From the NCBI RefSeq assembly GCF_003957515.1, contig NZ_RQXW01000008.1:62001-126000 (forward strand): DNA of 64,000 nucleotides. The letters run 5' to 3'. A program made the translations under genes and the position numbers. Below, piece after piece: positions 29,063-38,329 of this stretch. Source of the stretch: Amphritea opalescens (GTDB lineage: Bacteria; Pseudomonadota; Gammaproteobacteria; Pseudomonadales; Balneatricaceae). Below the pieces are notes generated by a model. That model was not told where the DNA came from. It made no database searches and saw nothing but the letters and a program-made list of their open reading frames with translations. Each line of letters begins with the position of its first letter. The first letter of the stretch is position 1.

Positions 29063-30274
29063 ATGAGCTTACGAAATATTCTCGATAAAATGGAGCCGCA
29101 TTTCCATAAAGGCGGCAAATATGAAAATTGGTATGCGCTGTATGAAGCAGCCGATACCATTTTTTATACTCCGGGTCATGTGACTAAGACGGCGGCACAC
29201 GTACGTGATGCTGTTGATTTGAAGCGCATCATGATTCTGGTTTGGATGTGTACATTCCCAGCAGTCTTCTTTGGTCTGTACAACGTCGGTTTTCAGGCTA
29301 ATACAGCCATGGCTGCGATGAACATTACTGAGCCATCAACGTGGCAGGGTAGTATCGCAGGGGCGCTGACTAGCTTTGACCCTGATAGCCTGTGGGATAA
29401 CATCATCCACGGGGCATCTTACTGGTTGCCGATCTACCTAGTGACTTTCGTCGTGGGTGGTTTCTGGGAAGTGTTGTTCGCTATGAAGCGTGGCCATGAG
29501 GTTAACGAAGGTTTCTTTGTGACCTCTATCCTGTTTGCGCTGATTCTGCCGCCAACGATTCCTTTGTGGCAAGTCGCACTGGGTATCAGCTTTGGTGTGG
29601 TTATCGGTAAAGAAGTCTTTGGTGGAACCGGTAAAAACTTCCTTAACCCTGCTCTGACGGGCCGTGCCTTCCTGTTCTTCGCATATCCTGCGCAGATGTC
29701 AGGTGATGCGATCTGGACAGCGGTTGATGGTTTCTCTGGCGCGACCCCTCTGGGTCTAGCGGCTGCCGGTGGTGTTGACGCTATTCTGGCGCAGAACATT
29801 ACTTGGTTTGATGCCTTTATCGGTAACATTCAGGGTTCTGTTGGTGAGGTATCTACCTTCGCGATTGCCTTGGGTGGTTTGGTCTTGCTGTTTGCGAAAG
29901 TAGCCGCCTGGCGTATTGTGGCCGGGGTGTTCTTGGGTATGACCGTGATGGCAACCCTGTTGAACTTAATTGGTTCTGAAACCAATGCAATGTTCTCGCT
30001 GCCGTTCTACTGGCATATGGTGTTAGGTGGTTTTGCGTTCGGTATGTTCTTTATGGCAACCGATCCTATCTCTGCATCGATGACCAATACGGGTAAGTGG
30101 TACTTCGGTGCTCTGATCGGGGTGATGGTTGTTCTGATCCGCGTAGTTAACCCAGCGTTCCCTGAAGGAATGATGCTGGCGATTCTGTTCGGTAACCTGT
30201 TTGCACCGCTCATCGATAACTTTGTCGTGCAAGCAAACATCAAACGGAGGGCGATGCGACATGTCAGCGAGTAA
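29063..30274 (+). CDS. nqrB: Na+-translocating NADH:quinone reductase subunit B
   Basis: Integral membrane subunit carrying covalent FMN and, in Vibrio, riboflavin; it forms part of the sodium channel. The flavin attachment site SGAT is present, with Thr228 in [10 protein letters not shown]. About ten membrane segments follow an N-terminal cytoplasmic stretch ([20 protein letters not shown]). 403 residues, close to V. cholerae (about 415). The modification is made by ApbE, encoded in the same operon. The 3' end overlaps nqrC by 14 bases. Confidence 0.97.
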   Translation: MSLRNILDKMEPHFHKGGKYENWYALYEAADTIFYTPGHVTKTAAHVRDAVDLKRIMILVWMCTFPAVFFGLYNVGFQANTAMAAMNITEPSTWQGSIAGALTSFDPDSLWDNIIHGASYWLPIYLVTFVVGGFWEVLFAMKRGHEVNEGFFVTSILFALILPPTIPLWQVALGISFGVVIGKEVFGGTGKNFLNPALTGRAFLFFAYPAQMSGDAIWTAVDGFSGATPLGLAAAGGVDAILAQNITWFDAFIGNIQGSVGEVSTFAIALGGLVLLFAKVAAWRIVAGVFLGMTVMATLLNLIGSETNAMFSLPFYWHMVLGGFAFGMFFMATDPISASMTNTGKWYFGALIGVMVVLIRVVNPAFPEGMMLAILFGNLFAPLIDNFVVQANIKRRAMRHVSE

Positions 30275-31049
30275 AGATTCTATCGGTAGAACACTTACCG
30301 TAGCTGTTCTGTTGTGCGTAGTCTGTTCTGTGGTTGTTTCTGCAGCCGCTGTGCTGTTAAAGCCAAAACAGATTGCAAATAAGAACCTTGACCGTCAAAC
30401 CAATATACTGGCAGCTGCTGGTATTGCGACGGATGGCAAGGATGTTCAGGCATTGTTTGATGAGCTTATCGAAAAGCGTTTTGTTGATCTGCGTACCGGT
30501 AAATACACGACCGTTGCCGATCCAGCGCGTTACGATGCTAGTAAAGCAGCCAAAGAAGCGGATACAGGTATCAAGCTAAGCCGTGAAGATGATATTGCTT
30601 CGATCAAGGTGCAGGCTAAAGTTATGCCTGTGTATCTTGTGAAAAGTGATGCACCACAGGGCTTTGATAAGATGATCCTGCCGGTTCATGGTTACGGCCT
30701 CTGGTCGACTCTTTACGGCTTTTTAGCGTTAGAGTCTGATCTGAACACCGTTGTTGGTCTGGGCTTTTATTCCCATGCGGAGACGCCGGGGCTTGGTGGT
30801 GAAGTTGATAACCCTAATTGGAAGGCGCTATGGCCTGGCAAGCAGGTTTATCATGAAGGTTCTATGGAGCCTTCTCTGAGCCTGATAAAAGGCAGTGTTG
30901 ATAATGCATCAGCAAATGCTAAATATCAGGTTGATGGGCTTTCCGGTGCAACACTGACCAGTCGCGGTGTGACTAACCTGGTTCACTTCTGGATGGGTGA
31001 AAATGGTTATGCACCATTTCTATCAAATCTGAAAGCAGGGGGGGCGTAA
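30261..31049 (+). CDS. nqrC: Na+-translocating NADH:quinone reductase subunit C
   Basis: Membrane-anchored periplasmic subunit with a second covalent FMN. One N-terminal helix (about 12-33, [20 protein letters not shown]) precedes the soluble domain. The FMN motif is [10 protein letters not shown] with Thr231. The ATG at 30261 has GGAGGG nine bases upstream; an earlier in-frame start at 30201 lies deep in nqrB and gives a foreign N-terminus. 262 residues, family length. Confidence 0.96.
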   Translation: MSASKDSIGRTLTVAVLLCVVCSVVVSAAAVLLKPKQIANKNLDRQTNILAAAGIATDGKDVQALFDELIEKRFVDLRTGKYTTVADPARYDASKAAKEADTGIKLSREDDIASIKVQAKVMPVYLVKSDAPQGFDKMILPVHGYGLWSTLYGFLALESDLNTVVGLGFYSHAETPGLGGEVDNPNWKALWPGKQVYHEGSMEPSLSLIKGSVDNASANAKYQVDGLSGATLTSRGVTNLVHFWMGENGYAPFLSNLKAGGA

Positions 31050-31052
31050 ATT

Positions 31053-31712
31053 ATGTCTCAAGTTAAAGATGTCCTGATTGGGCCGATTTTTAACAACAAC
31101 CCGATCGGCCTGCAGATCCTCGGTATCTGTTCCGCACTAGCGGTAACATCTAATCTGGGTACTGCCTGTGTTATGGCGTTGGCGGTAACGGTAGTTACGG
31201 CCTTTTCCAACATGTTCATCTCGATTATCCGTAATCAGATTCCCGGTAGTATTCGGATTATCTGTCAGATGGCGATTATCGCCTCGCTGGTTATTGTGGT
31301 GGATCAGATTCTGAAAGCCTATGCCTATGAGATTTCTAAGCAGCTTTCAGTCTTTGTTGGTTTGATCATTACTAACTGTATCGTAATGGGCCGTGCGGAA
31401 GCATTTGCGATGAAAAACCCTCCTGGTATCTCCTTTTTGGATGGTATCGGTAACGGTCTGGGCTACGGTGTAGTGCTGCTGTTTGTTGGTTTTATTCGTG
31501 AACTGTTTGGTGCTGGTAAACTGTTTGGTGTTGAAGTTCTGCCGTTGATCACTGATGGCGGTTGGTATCAAGCGAATGGTTTGTTGCTACTACCACCAAG
31601 CGCGTTCTTTATTATTGGCATGTTCATCTGGTTGATTCGTACCTTTAAGAAAGATCAGGTCGAAGCACCAGAATTTGAGCTGGCGAAGAACTCTCAGAAG
31701 GAGGCTGCGTAA
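31053..31712 (+). CDS. nqrD: Na+-translocating NADH:quinone reductase subunit D
   Basis: Integral membrane subunit with six helices, homologous to RnfE/NqrE. The start [20 protein letters not shown] is typical of NqrD. The conserved segment [20 protein letters not shown] holds the Cys that helps form the Fe centre between NqrD and NqrE. 219 residues. Its stop overlaps the nqrE start by one base. Confidence 0.96.
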   Translation: MSQVKDVLIGPIFNNNPIGLQILGICSALAVTSNLGTACVMALAVTVVTAFSNMFISIIRNQIPGSIRIICQMAIIASLVIVVDQILKAYAYEISKQLSVFVGLIITNCIVMGRAEAFAMKNPPGISFLDGIGNGLGYGVVLLFVGFIRELFGAGKLFGVEVLPLITDGGWYQANGLLLLPPSAFFIIGMFIWLIRTFKKDQVEAPEFELAKNSQKEAA

Positions 31713-32320
31713 TGGAACAGTATATCAGCCTTGCTGTTAAGGCGATCTTTGTTGAAAACATGGCGTTGGCATTCTTCTTGGGAATGTGTACCTTTTTGGC
31801 GATTTCCAAAAAGGTAAAAACAGCTGTGGGTCTGGGTATTGCGGTTATCGTCGTGTTGGCGATTACGACACCGATCAATAACCTGATCTATAACCTATTG
31901 CTGCGTGAAGGTGCGTTGGCATGGGCCGGTTATCCTGATGTTGATCTAAGCTTCTTAGGTTATATCTCCTATATCGGTGTTATCGCGGCGATTGTGCAGA
32001 TCTTGGAAATGTTCCTCGATAAGTATGTTCCTGCGTTGTACAACGCTTTGGGCGTATTTCTACCGTTGATCACCGTAAACTGTGCCATCATGGGTGCTGC
32101 ACTGTTCATGGTTGAACGTGACTATACCTTTGGTGAGTCCGTTGTCTATGGTACGGGTGCGGGTGTTGGTTGGGCGTTGGCAATTGCTACTCTGGCCGGT
32201 ATTCGTGAGAAACTTAAATACAGCGACGTACCGGAAGGTTTACGTGGCCTAGGCATTACCTTCATCACTGTTGGTTTGATGTCTCTGGGTTTCATGTCTT
32301 TTTCCGGCGTGCAGCTGTAA
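31712..32320 (+). CDS. nqrE: Na+-translocating NADH:quinone reductase subunit E
   Basis: Integral membrane subunit, inverted-topology partner of NqrD. The opening [20 protein letters not shown] is the NqrE signature, followed by [14 protein letters not shown] and [20 protein letters not shown], which supply the Cys residues of the intramembrane iron site. 202 residues, six helices. GGAGG ribosome-binding site in the end of nqrD. Confidence 0.97.
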   Translation: MEQYISLAVKAIFVENMALAFFLGMCTFLAISKKVKTAVGLGIAVIVVLAITTPINNLIYNLLLREGALAWAGYPDVDLSFLGYISYIGVIAAIVQILEMFLDKYVPALYNALGVFLPLITVNCAIMGAALFMVERDYTFGESVVYGTGAGVGWALAIATLAGIREKLKYSDVPEGLRGLGITFITVGLMSLGFMSFSGVQL

Positions 32321-32357
32321 TTGCTGTCGCATGATCAACTAAAGAAGGATTAAGCTA

Positions 32358-33584
32358 ATGAATGCAGAAATCGTTCTCGGCGTTGTCATGTTTACCGCGG
32401 TAGTGCTTGCACTGGTCGCGGTAATTTTGGCAGCCCGTTCGAAACTGGTAAGCAGTGGTGATGTTACTATCACCATTAACGATGATCCGGACAAGAGCGT
32501 TACCGTTCCTGCCGGTGATAAGTTGCTGCAAACGCTGTCAAGCGTCGGCATCTTTGTACCCTCTGCCTGTGGTGGCGGTGGTACCTGTGCACAGTGTAAA
32601 TGTCAGGTGTTGGATGGTGGTGGTTCTATGCTGCCAACTGAAGAGTCCCACTTCACTATGCGTGAAGCGAAAGAGGGCTGGCGTTTATCCTGTCAGGTTG
32701 CTGTTAAGCAGGACATGAAAATTGAACTCGAAGAAGAGATCTTTGGGGTCAAGAAATGGGAATGTACTGTTGAGTCAAACCCTAATGTTGCGACTTTCAT
32801 CAAAGAGCTGACGTTGCGTCTGCCTGAAGGTGAAAATGTCGACTTCCGTGCCGGTGGCTATGTACAGTTGGAATGTCCTCCTCATGAAGTCTTTTACAAG
32901 GATTTCGATATTGAAGAGGAATATCGCGGCGATTGGGATAAGTTTGATCAATGGCGTTTTGTGTCGAAAGTGGATGAAACCACTATTCGGGCTTACTCCA
33001 TGGCTAACTATCCTGAAGAACGCGGTGTCGTGAAGTTTAATATTCGTATTGCTTCACCACCACCGGGTACTGATGTGCCTCCAGGTAAAATGTCGTCCTA
33101 TGTCTTTAGTCTGAAGCCAGGCGATAAGATCACTGTTTACGGGCCATTTGGTGAGTTCTTCGCTAAAGATACCGATAACGAAATGGTCTTTATCGGTGGT
33201 GGTGCAGGTATGGCGCCGATGCGTTCTCATATCTTCGATCAGCTAAAACGTTTGAACTCGAAGCGTAAGATCTCTTTCTGGTATGGTGCCCGCTCTCTGC
33301 GTGAGTGCTTCTACAATGAAGAGTACGACAAGCTTCAGGAAGAAAACGATAACTTTAGCTGGCATTTAGCACTGTCTGATCCGCAACCAGAAGATAACTG
33401 GGAAGGTAAAACAGGCTTCATTCACAATGTGTTGTATGATAACTATCTTAAGGATCACGAAGCGCCTGAAGATTGTGAATACTACATGTGTGGACCTCCG
33501 ATGATGAATGCGGCGGTTATCCAGATGTTGGTTGATCTGGGTGTTGAGCGTGAAAATATCTTCCTTGATGACTTCGGTGGCTGA
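32358..33584 (+). CDS. nqrF: Na+-translocating NADH:quinone reductase subunit F
   Basis: NADH-oxidising subunit, anchored by one N-terminal helix (about 4-27). A 2Fe-2S ferredoxin domain carries [13 protein letters not shown] (Cys near residues 70, 76, 79) and a fourth Cys in RLSCQV near 111. The FAD-binding region with RAYSMANYP and the NADH-binding domain ([26 protein letters not shown]) follow. 408 residues, family length. AAGGA ribosome-binding site. Separated from nqrE by 37 bases and followed by apbE after 7 bases. Confidence 0.97.
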   Translation: MNAEIVLGVVMFTAVVLALVAVILAARSKLVSSGDVTITINDDPDKSVTVPAGDKLLQTLSSVGIFVPSACGGGGTCAQCKCQVLDGGGSMLPTEESHFTMREAKEGWRLSCQVAVKQDMKIELEEEIFGVKKWECTVESNPNVATFIKELTLRLPEGENVDFRAGGYVQLECPPHEVFYKDFDIEEEYRGDWDKFDQWRFVSKVDETTIRAYSMANYPEERGVVKFNIRIASPPPGTDVPPGKMSSYVFSLKPGDKITVYGPFGEFFAKDTDNEMVFIGGGAGMAPMRSHIFDQLKRLNSKRKISFWYGARSLRECFYNEEYDKLQEENDNFSWHLALSDPQPEDNWEGKTGFIHNVLYDNYLKDHEAPEDCEYYMCGPPMMNAAVIQMLVDLGVERENIFLDDFGG

Positions 33585-33591
33585 TTAACAG

Positions 33592-34626
33592 ATGTCTGAT
33601 ATGTCCAGGCGTAATATTAAACGGCCGGCAGCTTTGCTGCTGGCCGCTTCGTTTATGTTGCTTGCCCTGTTGGGCTGCAGTAAACAACCTCAGATTGTTA
33701 GCCATCAAGGGCCAACAATGGGGACTTCTTTCTCGGTAAAATGGGTCTCTACTGATACCGCAGTGGATGCCATATTACCCGCAAAAATCGATCAGCTTTT
33801 GGTCGATATCAATCACAGCATGTCTACCTATCAAGATGATTCAGAACTCAGTCGCATCAATCAGATGCCGGCCGGTGAGTCTGTTATGTTATCGGTTGGT
33901 TTGACACAGGTTTTAAAACAAGCTTTAGAGATTAGCCACTCATCTGGCGGCGCATTTGATGTCACTGTTGGGCCATTGGTTAATCTGTGGGGCTTTGGTC
34001 CAGATGGTCGCATTATTCGCGCGCCCGCTGATGCCGACATTGAGGCATTACGTCAGCGGGTGGGTTATCACTATCTGACGCTCTCGGGTGAGCAGCTGAC
34101 TCGTGAGCGTAATGTCTATATCGATCTATCCGCCATCGCCAAGGGTTATGGTGTTGATCAGGTCGCTGAGCTTCTTGAGTCGGCAGGGGTTAGTGCCTAT
34201 CTGGTGGAAGTGGGTGGTGAGTTACGCGCTAAAGGTGTGAAACCTGATGGGAGTCATTGGAAGATCGCGATTGAAGCGCCGGTGTCTGGCGAGCGTATCG
34301 TTCAGCGCATCATTAAGGTTCACAATATCGGTATCGCCACCTCTGGTGATTACCGTAACTATTTTGAGGAAAACGGGATCCGTTTTTCTCATACGATTAA
34401 CCCAGTGACCGGCAAGCCGATTAATCATAAGTTGGCGTCGGTAACCGTGTTGGCTAAGGATTGTGCCACTGCTGATGGACTGGCAACGGCGATGATGGTG
34501 TTGGGTCCTGATAAAGCGGAAGCCTATGCTGAACAGCAGGGGGTTGAAGCATTAATGATTGTAAAGTCTGATGAAGGCTTTGTAGAAATAATGACACCGG
34601 GATTTAAAGATTACTTGGTGGAGTGA
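33592..34626 (+). CDS. apbE: FAD:protein FMN transferase (flavinyltransferase)
   Basis: Attaches FMN through a phosphoester bond to the Thr in the SGAT motifs of NqrB and NqrC. An N-terminal lipobox (LLGC, Cys near residue 29) marks it as a periplasmic lipoprotein. The ApbE fold is shown by GPTMGTSFSVKW, HSMSTYQDDSELSRIN, GGAFDVTVGPLVNLWGFG and the Mg/FAD site HTINPVTGKPI. 344 residues. It lies 7 bases after nqrF, as in many NQR operons, so subunits and modifying enzyme are made together. Confidence 0.96.
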   Translation: MSDMSRRNIKRPAALLLAASFMLLALLGCSKQPQIVSHQGPTMGTSFSVKWVSTDTAVDAILPAKIDQLLVDINHSMSTYQDDSELSRINQMPAGESVMLSVGLTQVLKQALEISHSSGGAFDVTVGPLVNLWGFGPDGRIIRAPADADIEALRQRVGYHYLTLSGEQLTRERNVYIDLSAIAKGYGVDQVAELLESAGVSAYLVEVGGELRAKGVKPDGSHWKIAIEAPVSGERIVQRIIKVHNIGIATSGDYRNYFEENGIRFSHTINPVTGKPINHKLASVTVLAKDCATADGLATAMMVLGPDKAEAYAEQQGVEALMIVKSDEGFVEIMTPGFKDYLVE

Positions 34627-34635
34627 GGAAATAGT

Positions 34636-34875
34636 ATGAGTACGATGATTTTAACCTTTGTAGTGTTGTTGTTAGTGGTTGCGGCTATGTCGGTTGGCGT
34701 GATGATGGGGCGTAAACCGATAGCGGGTTCCTGTGGTGGTCTTGCTGCGGTAGGCATTGATGAAGAGTGTTCTATCTGTGGTGGTAACCCTAGTAAATGT
34801 GAAGAAGAGCAAGATAAGCAAGGCCGCAAGGAAGAGTTAGCTGCGCTGGCCTATGATGCTAAATCTGGGCGTTAA
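34636..34875 (+). CDS. nqrM: NQR maturation protein NqrM
   Basis: Small membrane protein (79 residues) needed for assembly of the NQR iron site. An N-terminal helix (about 4-22) is followed by four Cys in GSCGGLAAVGIDEECSICGG and SKCEEE, the pattern of the former DUF539 family. GAGG lies close upstream. It is the last gene of the nqr operon, 9 bases after apbE, and its position fits iron delivery to NqrD/NqrE. Confidence 0.94.
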   Translation: MSTMILTFVVLLLVVAAMSVGVMMGRKPIAGSCGGLAAVGIDEECSICGGNPSKCEEEQDKQGRKEELAALAYDAKSGR

Positions 34876-34917
34876 TCAGCCCGCTAGTCATTCTGAGTAT
34901 TTAGCCGGTATCTTGTG

Positions 34918-34951
34918 TGTATCGGTTGTCTGACGTTATCGCACCGATACA
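34918..34951. repeat. Inverted repeat between nqrM and sthA
   Basis: TGTATCGGT (34918-34926) and ACCGATACA (34943-34951) are perfectly complementary with a 16-base spacer. T residues appear only 12 bases later, so this is not a standard intrinsic terminator. It could be the operator of sthA or the end of the nqr transcript. Confidence 0.5.
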
Positions 34952-35013
34952 GAGGGTGTTTCGTTTTTCAACTTAAAACAATATAGAAATTTATCAGATA
35001 ACAGGGGAAAGTG

Positions 35014-36414
35014 ATGGCTGTATATGACTATGATGTCATTGTGATTGGATCGGGACCGGCCGGTGAAGGCGCAGCGATGAATGCTGCGAAGAAAGGACGC
35101 CGTGTTGCCGTGATCGAAACGCAGAACTCTGTTGGGGGTAACTGTACCCATAAAGGGACTATCCCATCAAAGGCCCTGCGTCATTCGGTTAAGCAGATCA
35201 TAGAGTTCAACACCAACCCCATGTTCCGTGATATCGGCGAGCCTCGCTGGTTTTCCTTTCCTAAAGTACTTAAGCGGGCAGAAAAGGTTATCTCCAATCA
35301 GGTCATGATGCGGACTAACTTTTATGCGCGCAACCGTATCGATCTGTTTTTTGGCCAAGCAGAGTTCGTTGATAAGACGACGGTATTGGTTACCGGTACG
35401 GTGAAAGGCGATGAAACTTTACGCGCCAAGAACGTGATTATTGCTACCGGCTCACGTCCCTATAAGCCGGATAATATCGACTTCACCCATCCCCGTATTT
35501 ATAACAGCGATACCATTCTAACCTTGAGCCACACGCCGCGCACACTGATTATCTATGGTGCGGGTGTTATTGGTTCTGAATACGCATCCATTTTCAGTGG
35601 GTTAGGTGTCAAGGTCGATCTGATCGACTCAATGGATCGACTGCTATCCTTTTTGGACGCTGAAATATCAGATTCATTGAGTTACCACCTACGGAATAAC
35701 GCCGTTAAAATTCGTCATAACGAAGTGTATGACAAGGTGGTAGCGGACGAACGCGGCGTCACGTTATCGCTTAAATCCGGTAAAATGATCCGTGCCGATG
35801 CTTTCCTTTGGTGTAATGGTCGTAGTGGTAATACGGACATGCTGAAGCTTGATAATATCGGGCTTGAGGCGAACGGTCGTGGTCAGATTGAAGTGGATGA
35901 GCACTACCGTACCAAGGCTGAAGGGATCTATGCCTGTGGTGACGTGATTGGCTGGCCTGCATTGGCGTCCGCTGCACTCGACCAAGGTCGGGCGGCTTCG
36001 TCTGATATGTTGAAGGCGGAGGATTTCCGTTACATCAATGATGTGCCGACGGGTATTTATACCATCCCAGAGATCAGTTCGATCGGTAAAACGGAAGAGC
36101 AGTTGACCGAAGAGTGCGTGCCTTATGAAGTGGGCCAGGCTTTTTTCAAAGATACGGCGCGGGCGCAGATCTCAGGTGAGCCTGTCGGTATGCTGAAAAT
36201 TCTGTTTAACCGCGATACTTTGGCTATTCTCGGCATCCATTGTTTCGGAGATCAGGCGTCAGAGATCGTGCATATCGGTCAGGCGATCATGAACCAAAAG
36301 GGTGAGGCTAACAGTATTAATTATTTTGTTAATACCACCTTTAACTATCCAACTATGGCTGAGGCCTATCGGGTAGCGGCGATTGCCGGACTGAACCGTA
36401 TCTCTAATCTCTGA
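35014..36414 (+). CDS. sthA: Soluble pyridine nucleotide transhydrogenase
   Basis: Cytosolic flavoprotein that moves hydride between NADPH and NAD+. Related to dihydrolipoamide dehydrogenases, it has the FAD motif [20 protein letters not shown] at the N-terminus, the second dinucleotide fold near [19 protein letters not shown], and the FAD-closing [14 protein letters not shown]. The redox disulfide is incomplete: [15 protein letters not shown] has Thr where the second Cys normally is, as in all SthA proteins. 466 residues. ATG 35014 follows AGGGGAAA at good spacing; a GTG one codon before is the alternative. Confidence 0.96.
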   Translation: MAVYDYDVIVIGSGPAGEGAAMNAAKKGRRVAVIETQNSVGGNCTHKGTIPSKALRHSVKQIIEFNTNPMFRDIGEPRWFSFPKVLKRAEKVISNQVMMRTNFYARNRIDLFFGQAEFVDKTTVLVTGTVKGDETLRAKNVIIATGSRPYKPDNIDFTHPRIYNSDTILTLSHTPRTLIIYGAGVIGSEYASIFSGLGVKVDLIDSMDRLLSFLDAEISDSLSYHLRNNAVKIRHNEVYDKVVADERGVTLSLKSGKMIRADAFLWCNGRSGNTDMLKLDNIGLEANGRGQIEVDEHYRTKAEGIYACGDVIGWPALASAALDQGRAASSDMLKAEDFRYINDVPTGIYTIPEISSIGKTEEQLTEECVPYEVGQAFFKDTARAQISGEPVGMLKILFNRDTLAILGIHCFGDQASEIVHIGQAIMNQKGEANSINYFVNTTFNYPTMAEAYRVAAIAGLNRISNL

Positions 36415-36428
36415 TTATTCTCGGTATT

Positions 36429-36457
36429 AAAAAACCGCCTCATTGGGCGGTTTTTTG
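36429..36457. terminator. Bidirectional terminator after sthA
   Basis: AAAAAACCGCC pairs with GGCGGTTTTTT around a TCATTG-type loop. It separates sthA from three genes on the opposite strand and has both A and T runs. Confidence 0.85.
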
Positions 36458-36484
36458 TTATTAGCTTTTGGCTTTTAGCTCGGA

Positions 36485-36817
36485 TTAGTCAGACGAGCTC
36501 TCATCTTTTGGTTTTTTTTCTGGTTGTTTGTAAAAACCATCTTCGTAATACTTGCCGGTTACATTGAGTTTCTTTTCGACCCAGCGGTTGTAGTGCTTCC
36601 AAGCAAAGAAACCTGGAGTCATGGCGATCATGATGCCGAGCATTAAGCCGGAGCCGGCGTATTCTTGCGGCAATAGCGCTGTTACCCAGTCATAAAATCC
36701 GGTTTTATCCATTAGCAGATAGTATCCGAGTAAAAAAAGTAACCCAATAGCGGTCGCGATGTGATGAAGGGTTTTGTTATGTGGCTGGGCTTGAGGGTTT
36801 TGCTTCGGGTCAGACAT
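36485..36817 (-). CDS. Small inner-membrane protein of unknown function
   Basis: I do not recognise the family. The 110 residues include two membrane helices (about 19-37, HIATAIGLLFLLGYYLL; and about 56-73, GLMLGIMIAMTPGFFAW) with hydrophilic, lysine- and glutamate-rich ends (KKPKDESSSD). No signal peptide. It is 8 bases after the Tus-like gene and may be co-transcribed with it. The ribosome-binding site is weak. Confidence 0.7.
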   Translation of the reverse strand: MSDPKQNPQAQPHNKTLHHIATAIGLLFLLGYYLLMDKTGFYDWVTALLPQEYAGSGLMLGIMIAMTPGFFAWKHYNRWVEKKLNVTGKYYEDGFYKQPEKKPKDESSSD

Positions 36818-36825
36818 GCAATGGA

Positions 36826-37671
36826 TTATCCCAAATATCGGTGGGCTCTGAGGCTAGGTAAAAAAGGCTGTGGATCTATTTTAAGATCGCTGCGCTCTAA
36901 TCGACTACGTGCCTCAGGGGGTGTCAGTGGAGGCTCATTATACTCAGGCAGTCTTGGATTATCACTGTTCAGCGCGATAATAATCGGCAATGACGTGTTT
37001 TGTGCTTTACGCATTACAAGGTCTTGTTCTTTCCATGTCATATTGGCGCGCATAACCGGCACCTGTGACTGAATCTGTGCCAGCCTATCGCTGGGGCGTA
37101 GATTACCAACCGCTTGTAGTTGTTGCTGTATATGTCGTTGGCTGGTATCCATTTTAAGAAGCTTTTGTTCGGCCTCTGCCGGTGTTAGCTTGCGAATACT
37201 GCGGCCACTGGTGTACCAACTGAAACCGATTTTAGAGGGGCAGTGCTCTAGCAGGGGAATTTGTCGATAACATTGTTTGAGATGAATTCTAGCGGCGCCA
37301 TGCCGTTGCAGTATCTCGGCTATCTTTTCGCTACGGTGGTGGAGTTCTTTGAGGGTGTCCGTTGATCGGCTCAGGCGATAATGAAGTGCAAGCGTCTGAA
37401 AGTTGGCCTTAGCTTCATTTAGCTGAAGGGTGGCGGCGATGAGTTGAGGGTCGGCACCAATGATGCCATGTTGGCTGAGGGTAGTTCGTCCATCTTGGCC
37501 GTCCTGATACCAAATATCGGTATACAGGGCAGCCGCTTGTTGTAAGTTTTGTGCGGGCCCAGGCAGCCAAAAAGGTAAAGTACTTTGTTGTAATTGTTGC
37601 GAAAAGTGAATGAGTGCCTGATTGAGTTGGTTCAGGCTATCAATTAACTCAACAGCACTAGTATTGTTCAT
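36826..37671 (-). CDS. tus: Tus-like DNA replication terminus-binding protein
   Basis: 281-residue basic protein whose second half follows the pattern of E. coli Tus as I recall it: SKIGFSWYTSGRSIRKLTPA resembles the LRFGWANKHIIKNLH region, SLPIIIALNSDN resembles TPLIALINRDN, and the ending QPFLPSLRAHRYLG resembles the Tus C-terminus. The N-terminal half is helical, without the long Tus insert, so it is shorter than E. coli Tus (309). Tus binds Ter sites and stops replication forks in one direction. GAAG ribosome-binding site; overlaps the PilZ gene by 14 bases. An alternative is a divergent protein of unknown function; a PF05472 profile search would decide. Confidence 0.65.
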   Translation of the reverse strand: MNNTSAVELIDSLNQLNQALIHFSQQLQQSTLPFWLPGPAQNLQQAAALYTDIWYQDGQDGRTTLSQHGIIGADPQLIAATLQLNEAKANFQTLALHYRLSRSTDTLKELHHRSEKIAEILQRHGAARIHLKQCYRQIPLLEHCPSKIGFSWYTSGRSIRKLTPAEAEQKLLKMDTSQRHIQQQLQAVGNLRPSDRLAQIQSQVPVMRANMTWKEQDLVMRKAQNTSLPIIIALNSDNPRLPEYNEPPLTPPEARSRLERSDLKIDPQPFLPSLRAHRYLG

Positions 37672-38230
37672 CTATCTTCTGGCGATCATGGGTCTGGCGG
37701 TTAAGGATGTAGCGGGCAACAATCATGCGACTACTTTCCGGCATCTCAGTAAACTCGATCCCTATTTTGTACTGACCATCTTTCTGCTTTTCGCTGCAAT
37801 AGAGGGTTTGTCCATAGAGTAGAAGCCCGCTATGGGTTTCTTCGAAAACCACCTTGAGTGCTAGGAAGCTTTTCAGTTCGACCGGCTCTGGGCTATAAAA
37901 TGACATGCCGCCTTCACTGAGGTTAATCTCTTGCGCGGAAAGATGTTCAAAATCGACATCACTTTTAGCGATGGCATGGGCGATAGCGTCTATTTTATTA
38001 TTCATCAGTTCAAGATAGGTGGCGATCATCGGCTCTTTTTGAGCAATCTTGCGCAGGTGGTAGCTGCTATCGCGACTATATTCTTGAAGTTGATTGAGGA
38101 GCAAAAAGAAAGGGGAGACCTGAAATTGACTCGGAAGACGTCCGTGCCGCATTTCATCTTTAGTGATGATTTTATAGTCGACTGCTACTTTGCCATTGAT
38201 GCGGAAATATTGACGTCGTTCCTGATTCAA
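37658..38230 (-). CDS. PilZ-domain protein with helical insert
   Basis: c-di-GMP receptor-type protein, 190 residues. The RxxxR motif (RRQYFR, Arg 6 and Arg 10) is at the very N-terminus and the partner motif NLSEGGMSFYS (N-x-S-x-x-G) is at about 103-113. In normal PilZ domains these are 20-35 residues apart; here about 95 intervene, including a helical stretch (SPFFLLLNQLQEYSRDSSYH to IAHAIAKSDVDFEHL). The start is TTG 38230 with GAGGG upstream. A PilZ gene is found between sth and lol genes in Pseudomonas. Role is unknown; transcribed with tus-like and the small membrane gene. Confidence 0.8.
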   Translation of the reverse strand: MNQERRQYFRINGKVAVDYKIITKDEMRHGRLPSQFQVSPFFLLLNQLQEYSRDSSYHLRKIAQKEPMIATYLELMNNKIDAIAHAIAKSDVDFEHLSAQEINLSEGGMSFYSPEPVELKSFLALKVVFEETHSGLLLYGQTLYCSEKQKDGQYKIGIEFTEMPESSRMIVARYILNRQTHDRQKIDEQY

Positions 38231-38329
38231 AATTACTACCCTCGAGATTTTGTCACTTTCATTGAGTATAACGAATATTATTATGATTTTGTTAGAGAAA
38301 TTTATCCGTCTGTGATTTAATCCTCAGCC

